A DNA stretch of 64,000 bases. It comes from a virus. The stretch is from IMG/VR virus record IMGVR_UViG_3300037340_000026, positions 1-64,000 of that record. One strand, 5' to 3'. The position numbers were made by a program, and so were the translations under genes. The notes beneath the pieces were generated by a model, which made no database searches, was not told the DNA's origin, and saw nothing but the letters and a program-made list of their open reading frames with translations. Shown piece after piece: positions 33,360 through 40,919 of the stretch (its first letter is position 1; each line of letters opens with the position of its first letter).

Positions 33360-33524
33360 ATGACCGACTGGCTCGAGGTTCAGGTCTTCGATGAAGAAGA
33401 GATCAACGCCGTGCGTAGCGGAGAGCTTGACGGGACGGTGTACAAAGATGCCGTCTATGCCGACGTTCAAGCGCTTGCGAAGTGGCGGGAGAGGGCGGCG
33501 ATGGGGCGGATGAAGAATGAATGA
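33360..33524 (+). CDS. 54-residue hypothetical protein
   Basis: ATG 33360 lies two bases after the previous stop; the frame overlaps the next gene start by eight bases. Acidic first half (WLEVQVFDEEEINAVRSGEL) and a helical C-terminus. Function unknown. Confidence 0.5.
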   Translation: MTDWLEVQVFDEEEINAVRSGELDGTVYKDAVYADVQALAKWRERAAMGRMKNE

Positions 33525-33795
33525 CATTACTCAACGTCTGAAGTCCGAGGCACGCCGCTGCTTCACTGGCGATTGCGGTGTCTGCGCTAGTTGCAATGCG
33601 GTCAAGGAAATCACTACGCTGAGGAAGCACATTGTGGAAGCAATCGAGTTACTGATCGAGGCTCGACAGTGGAAACGGAAAGGCTATCCGGTTATGCGTG
33701 ATCGAGTCGATCACTTCATCAGGAATGTTCCGTATCCTCCGTGTGATCGGTCGCTTCGGAAACAATGTTTGCCACAGGGAGAAAAGCATGCATGA
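33517..33795 (+). CDS. Hypothetical protein with CxxC motif
   Basis: 92 residues. CFTGDCGVCASC near residue 15 suggests a metal site; helices follow (KEITTLRKHIVEAIELLIEA). Overlaps both neighbours. Function unknown. Confidence 0.55.
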   Translation: MNDITQRLKSEARRCFTGDCGVCASCNAVKEITTLRKHIVEAIELLIEARQWKRKGYPVMRDRVDHFIRNVPYPPCDRSLRKQCLPQGEKHA

Positions 33796-34069
33796 CGGGA
33801 TGGTTAGATGCCGTAACTGCATCGGCGGTCGATGGGAAACCGAGTGCTGCAACGGTTCAGGGGGCTGCGACTGCCGGGGCCAGCCTATTGACATGGGCCC
33901 GTGCAATGTCTGCGGTGGAACCGGCTGGCATGGTCCTGATGCGAATACGCGGGCCAATCTGCGGCAGATCGAGGGACAGTGCTTCATCGGCAACGGGCCC
34001 AGCTCTGGTGAATGGGCTGATATCGGCACGCGCGGCCACTACCCACTCCACGGAGGAGAGAAACCGTGA
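33788..34069 (+). CDS. Zinc-finger protein, DnaJ-like Cys repeats
   Basis: 93 residues from ATG 33788 (overlap with the previous stop); a longer upstream frame overlaps the 33517 gene. CRNCIGGRWETECC, CDCRG and CNVCGGTGW resemble the CxxCxGxG repeats of DnaJ-type zinc domains. Probably a small zinc-binding early protein. Confidence 0.55.
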   Translation: MHDGMVRCRNCIGGRWETECCNGSGGCDCRGQPIDMGPCNVCGGTGWHGPDANTRANLRQIEGQCFIGNGPSSGEWADIGTRGHYPLHGGEKP

Positions 34070-34263
34070 TTTGTACTGAGGATCTGAGCGACATCCTACC
34101 GCTGCACATTTGCGGGAAGATCGTCGGCGTTGCCTCGTATCGCGGCGACTTTCTAGTCGTTGCATGCGAACGCGGCCTTTTCAGGGTATGGGATGACGGG
34201 CTCGGATTTGGTCCGCGCGCAGCAGCGGATAACGAATCTGAGCGCGGCAACCTTCCCGCCTAG
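34066..34263 (+). CDS. Small phage protein, paralogue of 29483 product
   Basis: 65 residues from GTG 34066 (GTGA overlap). ICTEDLSDILP, CGKIVGVASYRGDFLVVAC and FRVWDDGLG match the minus-strand relative at 29483-29692 nearly throughout the core. Probably a beta barrel. Function unknown. Confidence 0.65.
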   Translation: MICTEDLSDILPLHICGKIVGVASYRGDFLVVACERGLFRVWDDGLGFGPRAAADNESERGNLPA

Positions 34264-34273
34264 GAGAAAAGCC

Positions 34274-34516
34274 TTGAATACGCAGACTGCCGATAGAGCT
34301 TGGAAGATCATTCAAGATCATGCCGATCTTGCCCGCGCTCGCAAGGTTTTATCGGTGCATGAATTCCGCCAGATCGTCGGCATCATTGGCACTGCGATGG
34401 AAATGCAGTCTTGCGACAAATGCGGCGCCGAGTGGACGGCAAATGAGAAGGTTGCTTGCCCGGTATGTCCATCTGATCCGGGTTGCAGACCGGGATGGCT
34501 CTATGAGCACAATTGA
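34274..34516 (+). CDS. Zinc-ribbon protein
   Basis: 80 residues from TTG 34274, chosen for a strong AGGAG site 9 bases upstream; an earlier frame overlaps the preceding gene. Helical first half (ARARKVLSVHEFRQIVGII) and a zinc ribbon CDKCGAEW...CPVC. Function unknown. Confidence 0.55.
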   Translation: MNTQTADRAWKIIQDHADLARARKVLSVHEFRQIVGIIGTAMEMQSCDKCGAEWTANEKVACPVCPSDPGCRPGWLYEHN

Positions 34517-34529
34517 GTAACGCCTGAAT

Positions 34530-34727
34530 GTGATTTTTACGTGGCAAGATAGGACGCTGTGTCTTTCAGACTGGGCGCGCTATTTGGAAATACACGTGCA
34601 AACGTTATTGGGTCGCATCCGGCGTGGATGGCCGATGGAGAAAGTGCTTTCTGTCACACCAGTCATTGGCCGCAATCAGCACGGTGACCCATGCTCCAGC
34701 CGTACGATCATCAACAATCCAACATAG
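34530..34727 (+). CDS. Orphan homing-endonuclease-type DNA-binding domain
   Basis: 65 residues from GTG 34530. LSDWARYLEIHVQTLLGRI then RRGWPMEKVLSVTP aligns with the C-terminal DNA-binding segment of the endonuclease at 41592 (LADWAKRFDIPYSVMLWRY, RKGWTEAKLMQP). No nuclease part accompanies it, so it is a relic or a free DNA-binding protein. It overlaps the helicase start. Confidence 0.5.
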   Translation: MIFTWQDRTLCLSDWARYLEIHVQTLLGRIRRGWPMEKVLSVTPVIGRNQHGDPCSSRTIINNPT

Positions 34728-36070
34728 ACGCGATCCGCGAGCATTTCCGGCGCGGGGTAAAATCTGTATTGTGGTATCTACCTACAGGCGGCGGTAAAAG
34801 CCTCGCCACCGGATTCATGCTGCTCAAGGCATCTAACGCTGGCCACCGTTGCTGGTTCATTGTCCACAGGCGCGAATTGATCCGCCAAACCGAGAACGTA
34901 TTTAAAGAACTCGGTTTAGACTACGGCGTGATCGCTGCTGGCCGAACAATGCAACCGTGGAAACTGGTGCAGATATGCAGCGTTAATACACTCGCGCGTC
35001 GAATAGACAAACTTGAGAAGCCGCACCTAGTTGCCCAAGACGAGTGCCATCACCTGCCCTGCAAGTCCTGGTCCGATGTGCTCACGAAAATAGGCCGTTG
35101 CTACATGGTGGGATTATCGGCGAGCCCGATTCGTTTAGACTCGCGCGGGCTCGCCGACTACTTTGGCGCAATGGTAGTTGGGCTCTCGATTCGCGATCTG
35201 ATTGCAGAAGGCTATTTGTCGCCATTCCGTACCTTTGTGCCGGCGACGGTAGATGTGTCTGGACTGCACACTCGCATGGGCGATTATGTAACCGCCGAAG
35301 CCACGCAGTTAATGGACAAGCCGTCTATCACTGGATCAGCGGTCGCCGAGTATCAAAAGCTGTGCGACGGCAAGCGCGCGATTGTGTTCTGTGTCTCCAT
35401 TGAGCACAGTAAGCATGTGGCGGCGCAGTTCCGCGATGCAGGCTATGCAGCGGTTCATATTGACGGAACATTTGCTGATGAAGTGCGCGACGGGGCCATT
35501 GCGGATTTTGAGCGCGGCGCGATCCAAATTTTGTGCAACGTTGATTTGTGCGCGGAGGGACTCTCGATCAATGCTATTGAGTGTGTGATACTTTTGAGGC
35601 CGACGCAATCGCTCGGTCTATATATTCAGCAGGTCGGGCGCGGACTGCGCACATGGCCGGGAAAAAAGGAGCTTACTATCCTCGACCACGTTGGTATGAC
35701 TATCAAATTTGGATTGATAGATGAGCCGCGCGAATGGGCGCTGACATACAGTGAGGACAAGAAAACGAAAACGGCATCTCTATCAGTCCGCGTCTGCCCC
35801 AAATGCTTCGCCGCCAGCTCAGCCCGCGCCCTCTCGTGCTCCAACTGCGGAGAGCCGTTCGCGGTCGCGCCGCGTTCAATGGTTGATGAGCGCGAAGGAG
35901 AGCTCGTCGAGATCACGCCGGAAATGATTGCTCGCAAGGAAGCGCGGCACGAACAGGGCATGGCGCAATCATTAGAGCAGTTGCGCGAGATTGCGCGCAG
36001 GAAGGGATATTCGAGTTTTTGGGCCGACCACGTTTATGCGGCACGAATGGCTAAGAGGGCGGTGAGATGA
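34691..36070 (+). CDS. DEAH-type superfamily 2 helicase with C-terminal zinc ribbon
   Basis: 459 residues. Motif I LPTGGGKS (about residue 32), Ia FIVHRRELIRQT, motif II QDECHH, motif III GLSASP, motif V LCAEGLSINA and motif VI QQVGRGLR are all present. Residues about 366-395 hold a zinc ribbon (VCPKCFAASS...CSNCGE). This type couples ATP hydrolysis to duplex unwinding and resembles UvrB/RAD25-like phage helicases used in replication or repair. It ends 8 bases before the tRNA-Pro gene. Confidence 0.85.
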   Translation: MLQPYDHQQSNIDAIREHFRRGVKSVLWYLPTGGGKSLATGFMLLKASNAGHRCWFIVHRRELIRQTENVFKELGLDYGVIAAGRTMQPWKLVQICSVNTLARRIDKLEKPHLVAQDECHHLPCKSWSDVLTKIGRCYMVGLSASPIRLDSRGLADYFGAMVVGLSIRDLIAEGYLSPFRTFVPATVDVSGLHTRMGDYVTAEATQLMDKPSITGSAVAEYQKLCDGKRAIVFCVSIEHSKHVAAQFRDAGYAAVHIDGTFADEVRDGAIADFERGAIQILCNVDLCAEGLSINAIECVILLRPTQSLGLYIQQVGRGLRTWPGKKELTILDHVGMTIKFGLIDEPREWALTYSEDKKTKTASLSVRVCPKCFAASSARALSCSNCGEPFAVAPRSMVDEREGELVEITPEMIARKEARHEQGMAQSLEQLREIARRKGYSSFWADHVYAARMAKRAVR

Positions 36071-36078
36071 GCGAATCG

Positions 36079-36153
36079 CGGGGTGTAAGTCATTGGTAGA
36101 CATCCTGGCTTGGAACCAGGGAGTAGCTGGTTCGATTCCAGCCACCCCGACCA
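36079..36153 (+). tRNA. tRNA-Pro(TGG)
   Basis: 75 bases. Perfect acceptor CGGGGTG/CACCCCG with discriminator A and encoded CCA, anticodon stem CCTGG/CCAGG around loop CTTGGAA (anticodon TGG), T-arm GCTGG-TTCGATT-CCAGC. The D-stem is three pairs. Reads Pro CCA and wobble codons. Confidence 0.9.
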
Positions 36154-36167
36154 TTTAGGAGGGCGAT

Positions 36168-37394
36168 ATGCCGATTCAAACGACTTTCAAAGATGATGGC
36201 TGCGCGCGAGTCAAGGTGTGGACGACTGACATTGAGGAATCCGCGCTCAAGCAGTTGCATAACCTTTCGACGCTGCCGTTCATCCATAAGCACATCGCTG
36301 TCATGCCAGATGTTCATTGGGGTATGGGCTCGACCGTGGGCAGCGTGATACCTACCATCAAGGCAATTGTCCCGGCTGCGGTCGGCGTAGATATTGGCTG
36401 CGGGATGGTTGCGCATAAGCTGAACCTGCGAGCAGACCAACTACCGGATAGCCTCCACGCTGCGCGTACTGCGATTGAGGCGGCGATCCCACATGGCCGT
36501 ACCGATAACGGCGGCAAGGGAGATCGCGGCGCCTGGAACGATGTACCGCCTGCTATCTCCGAAATCTTCAAGGGACTGGCCGAGGACAAGCGTTTCCGTG
36601 CTATTGCCGAGAATGAGCCAAAGGCGATGGCCGGGCACGTCAATGCGGAGCGCCACCTTGGCACCCTCGGGACTGGGAACCACTTCATCGAGCTTTGCCT
36701 GGATAAGAACGACGGCGTGTGGCTGATGCTGCATAGCGGGAGCCGTGGTATCGGCAATCGGCTTGGGACTTATTTCATCGCCAAGGCGAAGTCCGAAATG
36801 GAGCGCTGGCACATCAATCTGGCCGACCCTGATCTAGCCTACTTGCCGGAAGGCACCGATGCGTTCGGAAACTATTGGAAGGCGGTGAGTTGGGCGCAGG
36901 ACTTCGCGCAGGCCAATCGATCGATCATGATGGATAGTGCTATACGCGCCGTCTCCGAGGCTCTAGGCGTAGCCGTGGTGACCAGCGAGCACGCAGTTAA
37001 CTGTCACCACAATTACGTCGCGATTGAGAACCACTACGGCCAGAACGTCTATGTGACGCGCAAAGGCGCTGTCCGCGCACGCGAGGGCGACATGGGGATC
37101 ATTCCTGGCTCAATGGGCGCCCGCAGTTTCATCGTACGTGGCAAGGGCAACCCGGAATCGTTCTGCTCGTGTTCGCACGGCGCGGGTCGGCGAATGAGTC
37201 GTGGCGAAGCAAAGCGCCGATATAGCGTAGCGGACCTTGAGGCACAGACCGCTGGCGTCGAATGCCGCAAGGACGCTGATGTGATCGATGAGATTCCTGA
37301 GGCGTACAAATCTATTCAGGAAGTCATCGATAATCAGAGCGATCTGATCGATGTAGTTGCTGAGCTGCGGCAGATCGTGTGCGTGAAGGGATGA
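36168..37394 (+). CDS. rtcB: RtcB-type RNA ligase
   Basis: 408 residues, full length for bacterial RtcB. Catalytic and metal motifs are all seen: MPDVHWG, VGVDIGCGM (metal-binding Asp, Cys), GTLGTGNHFIE, LHSGSRGIGN, HAVNCHHNY, IIPGSMGARSFIV and CSHGAGRRMSR (the His that carries GMP). RtcB joins 5'-OH ends to 2',3'-cyclic-phosphate or 3'-phosphate ends using GTP and manganese, as needed to repair cleaved tRNAs. An AGGAGG-like site lies before ATG 36168, 14 bases after tRNA-Pro; tRNA-Gln begins at the base after its stop. Confidence 0.95.
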   Translation: MPIQTTFKDDGCARVKVWTTDIEESALKQLHNLSTLPFIHKHIAVMPDVHWGMGSTVGSVIPTIKAIVPAAVGVDIGCGMVAHKLNLRADQLPDSLHAARTAIEAAIPHGRTDNGGKGDRGAWNDVPPAISEIFKGLAEDKRFRAIAENEPKAMAGHVNAERHLGTLGTGNHFIELCLDKNDGVWLMLHSGSRGIGNRLGTYFIAKAKSEMERWHINLADPDLAYLPEGTDAFGNYWKAVSWAQDFAQANRSIMMDSAIRAVSEALGVAVVTSEHAVNCHHNYVAIENHYGQNVYVTRKGAVRAREGDMGIIPGSMGARSFIVRGKGNPESFCSCSHGAGRRMSRGEAKRRYSVADLEAQTAGVECRKDADVIDEIPEAYKSIQEVIDNQSDLIDVVAELRQIVCVKG

Positions 37395-37469
37395 TCGGAG
37401 ATCGTCTAATCGGGAGGACACGAGACTTTGACTCTCGTAACGTTGGTTCGAACCCAACTCTCCGAGCCA
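37395..37469 (+). tRNA. tRNA-Gln(TTG)
   Basis: 75 bases. Acceptor TCGGAGA/TCTCCGA with U1-A72 as usual for Gln, discriminator G and encoded CCA; anticodon stem CGAGA/TCTCG, loop CTTTGAC (anticodon TTG); T-arm GTTGG-TTCGAAC-CCAAC. Starts directly after the rtcB stop codon. Confidence 0.9.
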
Positions 37470-37482
37470 GCGCACAGCCACC

Positions 37483-37851
37483 ATGACCGCCTCCGACCTC
37501 CAGGCCGAGATCATGCTGGCGCTGTCGACAGGCCCCCACGTTCGGCTGTGGCGCTTCAACAGCGGATCGGCATGGGGCGGCTCGATTGTGAGGCGCACAG
37601 CGACGCATCTCACGCTCTCGCCTTACTATCCCGTCAAACTCGGGCCCACCGGCTACCCGGATTTATCGGGTTGGAGTGTCACCAACGGCATCGCGGTGTG
37701 GAGCGGCGTGGAAGTAAAATTCGGCCGCGACCGCATCCGCCCCGCGCAGCAAGCCTTCATCGACCTAGTGTTGGCGTCTGGCGGACGGGCTGGGGTCGCG
37801 CGGTCGGTTGAGGACGCGCGACGGATAATTTCGTTGGAAGTTCGAACGTGA
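37483..37851 (+). CDS. VRR-NUC domain nuclease
   Basis: 122 residues. Typical stand-alone VRR-NUC: an N-terminal Glu (LQAEIMLALS), RLWRFNSGSAWGG, GYPDLSGW (metal-binding Asp), VEVKFGRDRIRPAQQAFID (E-x-K) and ARSVEDARRII. Such enzymes are PD-(D/E)XK nucleases acting on branched or flap DNA in replication and recombination. It starts 13 bases after tRNA-Gln. Confidence 0.85.
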   Translation: MTASDLQAEIMLALSTGPHVRLWRFNSGSAWGGSIVRRTATHLTLSPYYPVKLGPTGYPDLSGWSVTNGIAVWSGVEVKFGRDRIRPAQQAFIDLVLASGGRAGVARSVEDARRIISLEVRT

Positions 37852-38093
37852 AAAAGGAAGTTATGACTTTACATGCAAAGGTCTGCCAAACGTGCTGGGC
37901 TGCGAATTCAGAGCGTGCATTCGTTTGTACCAATTGCGGCGAGCGCTTCAAGGAATCCCCGCGTTCAATTTTATGCTGGCTTGGAATTCATAAATGGTAC
38001 ATCCCGTGTCCGGGTGCTTTCTTTGGACCGGATAAAATACAAGCGGTGGAATGTCGGCGATGTGGCTTAACCAAATGGAGCAAACCGGCATGA
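37848..38093 (+). CDS. Stand-alone zinc-ribbon protein related to the helicase tail
   Basis: 81 residues, ATGA-type overlap with VRR-NUC. VCQTCWAANSERAF then CTNCGERFKESPRS matches the zinc ribbon at the end of the 34691 helicase at 17 of 29 positions. A second Cys/His cluster follows (CWLGIHKWYIPC, ECRRCG). Possibly a DNA-binding accessory. Confidence 0.65.
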   Translation: MKKEVMTLHAKVCQTCWAANSERAFVCTNCGERFKESPRSILCWLGIHKWYIPCPGAFFGPDKIQAVECRRCGLTKWSKPA

Positions 38094-38109
38094 AGGGCAG
38101 CTGCGCCCA

Positions 38110-38138
38110 TTGACCTAAACCCCCCGACGGCCTATAAC
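38110..38138 (+). promoter_or_regulatory. Sigma70-type promoter
   Basis: TTGACC (38110-38115), 17 bases, TATAAC (38133-38138), 48 bases before the RHH-like gene. Likely drives the replicative helicase unit. Confidence 0.6.
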
Positions 38139-38185
38139 TGTCCCTGCTAGGCACTGACAGCCTATGACAGACAGGGAATATAACA

Positions 38186-38377
38186 ATGGCCACGGATTTA
38201 CCTGGTTTTACCGTGTATGTGACGCCGAAGCTGTTTGCAACACTGCGGACGCTGTCAGCGAAAGAGGGGCGGAGCCTGTCGAATTTCGTCGCCGTGCATT
38301 TGCACGGTCAGTTTGGCAGCGGGGACGTACCGCTGCGCAAGAAACCCAGAACCACGAATAATAGCACAGCGGCGTAG
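38186..38377 (+). CDS. Ribbon-helix-helix-like small protein
   Basis: 63 residues. A strand (GFTVYVTPKLF) followed by two helices (ATLRTLSAKEG, SLSNFVAVHLHG) fits an Arc/MetJ fold. It stands directly after a promoter and before the VapE-type gene, so it may regulate that unit. Confidence 0.6.
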   Translation: MATDLPGFTVYVTPKLFATLRTLSAKEGRSLSNFVAVHLHGQFGSGDVPLRKKPRTTNNSTAA

Positions 38378-38385
38378 TTCCCGCC

Positions 38386-39993
38386 GTGGCCAAGGCGCGT
38401 GTCGCGCTTGACGGCGTTGCTATTCTCGTTAGCGAGCCTGAGGCTCAAGTGCTGTTTGTTTCATCGCCTAAGGCCCGGGGCGCCGCCACACTCCTACTTC
38501 CGCACTACGTGAGCGTGTGCTGCGACGGCCCCCCCACGCAAACCGACTTTCGCGAGCTTAAGGGTCGTCAAATCGATATCTGGGCGCCTGGCGGTGCGGA
38601 CGGCGCGACATGGGCTGCGGCGATAGCGGGCTGCGTCTTCGACATCGCGCAGCGGGTGCGCATCATCAACGCCAGCGATGAGCCCGTCGGCCGAGACCTC
38701 CCGCATTACGTCGCTGAGGGCTGGGATGAAGGTCGCGTGGTCCAGTGGGCAGCGGACCACGCCCGGGTGGTTGAGGAGCCGAAGACTGGTCGCAAACATA
38801 ATGGCGTGGCGCCGATCGCACAAGCCGGCGAATCAGTCGCGGTAACTTGGCAATCGCTCGCGCTTGAGTGCAATAGCGGCGGCGTGCCGCATCCTACTAT
38901 CGGCAACGCGGCGCGCGTGCTCGCACAGCACCCGATGACTGCCGGTAAAATCTGGTTCGATTCGTTCCGCAATAAAATCATGCAGACACATGACGGCATC
39001 GCAGGGCCATGGCGCGACGTCGATGATCTGCGCCTCCTAGAATGGCTGCAGCAATCTCTGAAGCTCTCGAAGATCGGGCTGCAAGTCGTGCAACACGCTG
39101 TTGAACTCGCCGCTTTCAACAACGCACGCAACTCGGTCGTTGACTGGCTCGAGTCGCTTGCTTGGGACCGCGAGCCAAGGTTATCCAATTGGCTCAGCGA
39201 TTTCCTCGGCGCACCAAATACTGAATACGCCCAAGCCGCAGGCCGCAACTGGCTCGTCAGTATGGTCGCCCGCGCTTACAAGCCCGGCTGTCAGGCTGAT
39301 CACATGCCGGTGCTCGAGGGCGCCTCGGGGCGCGGCAAATCCTCTGCGCTTGCGGTGCTCGGCGGCGAGTGGTATCGCGCTGCGCCGCAGGCATTTGGTT
39401 CGAAGGAATTCCTTGAAGTCATTCAAGGCGCATGGCTGGTCGAAATCCCAGACATGGTCGGCTTCGGCCGGCGCGAGCACACGCAGATTATTTCGGCCAT
39501 CACGACGCGCTCGGATCCGTATCGAGTTGCCTACGGCAGACACGCCGAGGATCACCCGCGCGTGACTATCTTCGTGGCCACTTCGGAAAATGACGAATAC
39601 CTAAAGGATTCACGCGGAGTGCGCAGGTATTGGCCGGTTCGCTGTGCCGATATCAATCTCGATGCGCTCAGCAGCGCGCGAGCGCAGTTGTTCGCGGAAG
39701 CAACCTCCGCCTTCAAAGCCGGCGCTTCGTGGCACGAGATGCCTGTCGACGAGACCGCAGCAGAGCAGGCAGAACGCCAGGAGATTGATATGTGGCTCGA
39801 ACCAATCCAGTCATTTTGCATAGGGCGCACCATTGTTACGGTCTCGGACCTAGCAACAGAATGTCTTAAGATCGAACGGTCAAAACAGTGTCAGTCTGAC
39901 GCCATACGAATAGCTAAGTGTTTGAGAGCTATAGGGTTTTCGTGTCGCGTAGAACGCATCAGCGGTGTGATTACTAGGGTCTATAGGCGATGA
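38386..39993 (+). CDS. VapE/VirE-type replicative helicase (primase-helicase-like)
   Basis: 535 residues from GTG 38386. The C-terminal two thirds contain the virulence-associated E P-loop: Walker A LEGASGRGKSS, Walker B AWLVEIPDM, sensor VATSEND and Arg finger KDSRGVRRYWPV. The N-terminal 120 residues follow the path of the Toprim primase domain seen in relatives but its acidic positions are replaced (VSSPKARGAATLLLPHYV, IWAPGGADGATW). It should unwind phage DNA at the origin; priming would need another protein. The candidate origin lies immediately downstream. Confidence 0.8.
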   Translation: MAKARVALDGVAILVSEPEAQVLFVSSPKARGAATLLLPHYVSVCCDGPPTQTDFRELKGRQIDIWAPGGADGATWAAAIAGCVFDIAQRVRIINASDEPVGRDLPHYVAEGWDEGRVVQWAADHARVVEEPKTGRKHNGVAPIAQAGESVAVTWQSLALECNSGGVPHPTIGNAARVLAQHPMTAGKIWFDSFRNKIMQTHDGIAGPWRDVDDLRLLEWLQQSLKLSKIGLQVVQHAVELAAFNNARNSVVDWLESLAWDREPRLSNWLSDFLGAPNTEYAQAAGRNWLVSMVARAYKPGCQADHMPVLEGASGRGKSSALAVLGGEWYRAAPQAFGSKEFLEVIQGAWLVEIPDMVGFGRREHTQIISAITTRSDPYRVAYGRHAEDHPRVTIFVATSENDEYLKDSRGVRRYWPVRCADINLDALSSARAQLFAEATSAFKAGASWHEMPVDETAAEQAERQEIDMWLEPIQSFCIGRTIVTVSDLATECLKIERSKQCQSDAIRIAKCLRAIGFSCRVERISGVITRVYRR

Positions 39994-40200
39994 ATTGTTA
40001 CGGTGTTACACGTTTCACCCCTGTTCGCCTAGAGTGCTCTGTGCGCGTGCGTAGGCGCGTGCGGGTGCGCGTATGTATACGGATATATATACTGTAACTA
40101 CTGTAACACTGTAACAAGAGTGTAGAATCAATGGCTTGGGAGTTACGGTCTTGTTACGGTTTGTGGCCTAGACCGTAACGCCTGTGGCTGTCGCTCTCGG
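39994..40200. other. Candidate replication origin with GTTAC elements
   Basis: Eight GTTAC or GTAAC pentamers: 39997, 40005, 40094, 40103, 40111, 40142, 40153 and 40175. Four extend to GTTACGGT or its complement. Between them is an AT-rich segment (40074-40093, with ATATATAT) beside a GTGCG-rich stretch. No gene is convincing here. Position after the replicative helicase fits an origin or its regulatory site. Confidence 0.5.
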
Positions 40201-40596
40201 ACAACACTCTGTGAACATTGTTTATAATCATAGTCTTAGAGTGAAATGCAACTATGTGATTGATTTCATTACATTGTTCATCGCAGCGATACTACGCATA
40301 AGATCTATTATGTCAAACCGACTAGCGTGGGTGGCTAAGCGAGCGCGCCGCGCCGGCTTGCGCCCTCTCGCGCTCGGCTGCATCCTAAGCCCTAGGCAGC
40401 TGAGGGATAGACGGATGGGAAAGCAGCCCGCAGTGTGTGGCAGGCATTCGAGGGGTACACCCCCCCCTTTGGCAGGATCGAAGGACCCAAAGACCGGTCC
40501 TGTGCCCCATATCAACATACCCAAAAACTTCGGGGTGAAATGGTGCGATGCAGCAACAGCACCAGAGTGAAATAAACGCTGCGCCTATACAGCATA
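40201..40596. other. Intergenic stretch, no convincing gene
   Basis: An Arg/Pro-rich open frame (ATG 40310 to 40570, 86 residues) lacks a ribosome site and resembles nothing known to me. A run of nine C lies near 40459. The rest shows no clear structure. Confidence 0.4.
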
Positions 40597-40624
40597 TTGA
40601 CAACGCCGACACATCATCTATGAT
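40597..40624 (+). promoter_or_regulatory. Strong sigma70-type promoter for the packaging/head genes
   Basis: Perfect TTGACA (40597-40602), 16-base spacer, TATGAT (40619-40624), 28 bases before the first gene of the late unit. Confidence 0.7.
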
Positions 40625-40652
40625 GAAGTCTCACAGCTTATGAGAGGCGTAA

Positions 40653-40919
40653 ATGATGCGAATCACCGTCACATTGCCAGATCCGCTGCTTAAACGCTGC
40701 GAAATGGATGCGGAAACGCTACAGGTGAGCTTGTCGATGTATTTTCGACGGCTGGCGGAGGACCGTCACGGCCTTTCGAAGATCACGGTGCCCCCGCCGA
40801 GGGGAGTAGCGCCGGTTGCCACGCCGCCATATTCTGCGGTTCGAAACAGCAGGAATCCCGCCGAGGAGGCTGAGCGTGCCATGGCGTTACTTGCGCAGGT
40901 GAGCGGCGATGGCCGGTAG
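40653..40919 (+). CDS. Ribbon-helix-helix-like small protein
   Basis: 88 residues from ATG 40653 (or 40656). RITVTLPDPLLKRCEMDAE then SLSMYFRRLAEDR fits a strand and two helices; the C-terminal half is Pro/Ala-rich. First gene after the strong promoter and just before terS; perhaps a regulator or DNA-packaging accessory. Confidence 0.6.
   Translation: MMRITVTLPDPLLKRCEMDAETLQVSLSMYFRRLAEDRHGLSKITVPPPRGVAPVATPPYSAVRNSRNPAEEAERAMALLAQVSGDGR

Noticed and set aside
40310-40570. Arg/Pro-rich 86-residue gene in the intergenic stretch
   Set aside because: No ribosome site, atypical composition, and it overlaps a region that looks regulatory; kept only as a note.
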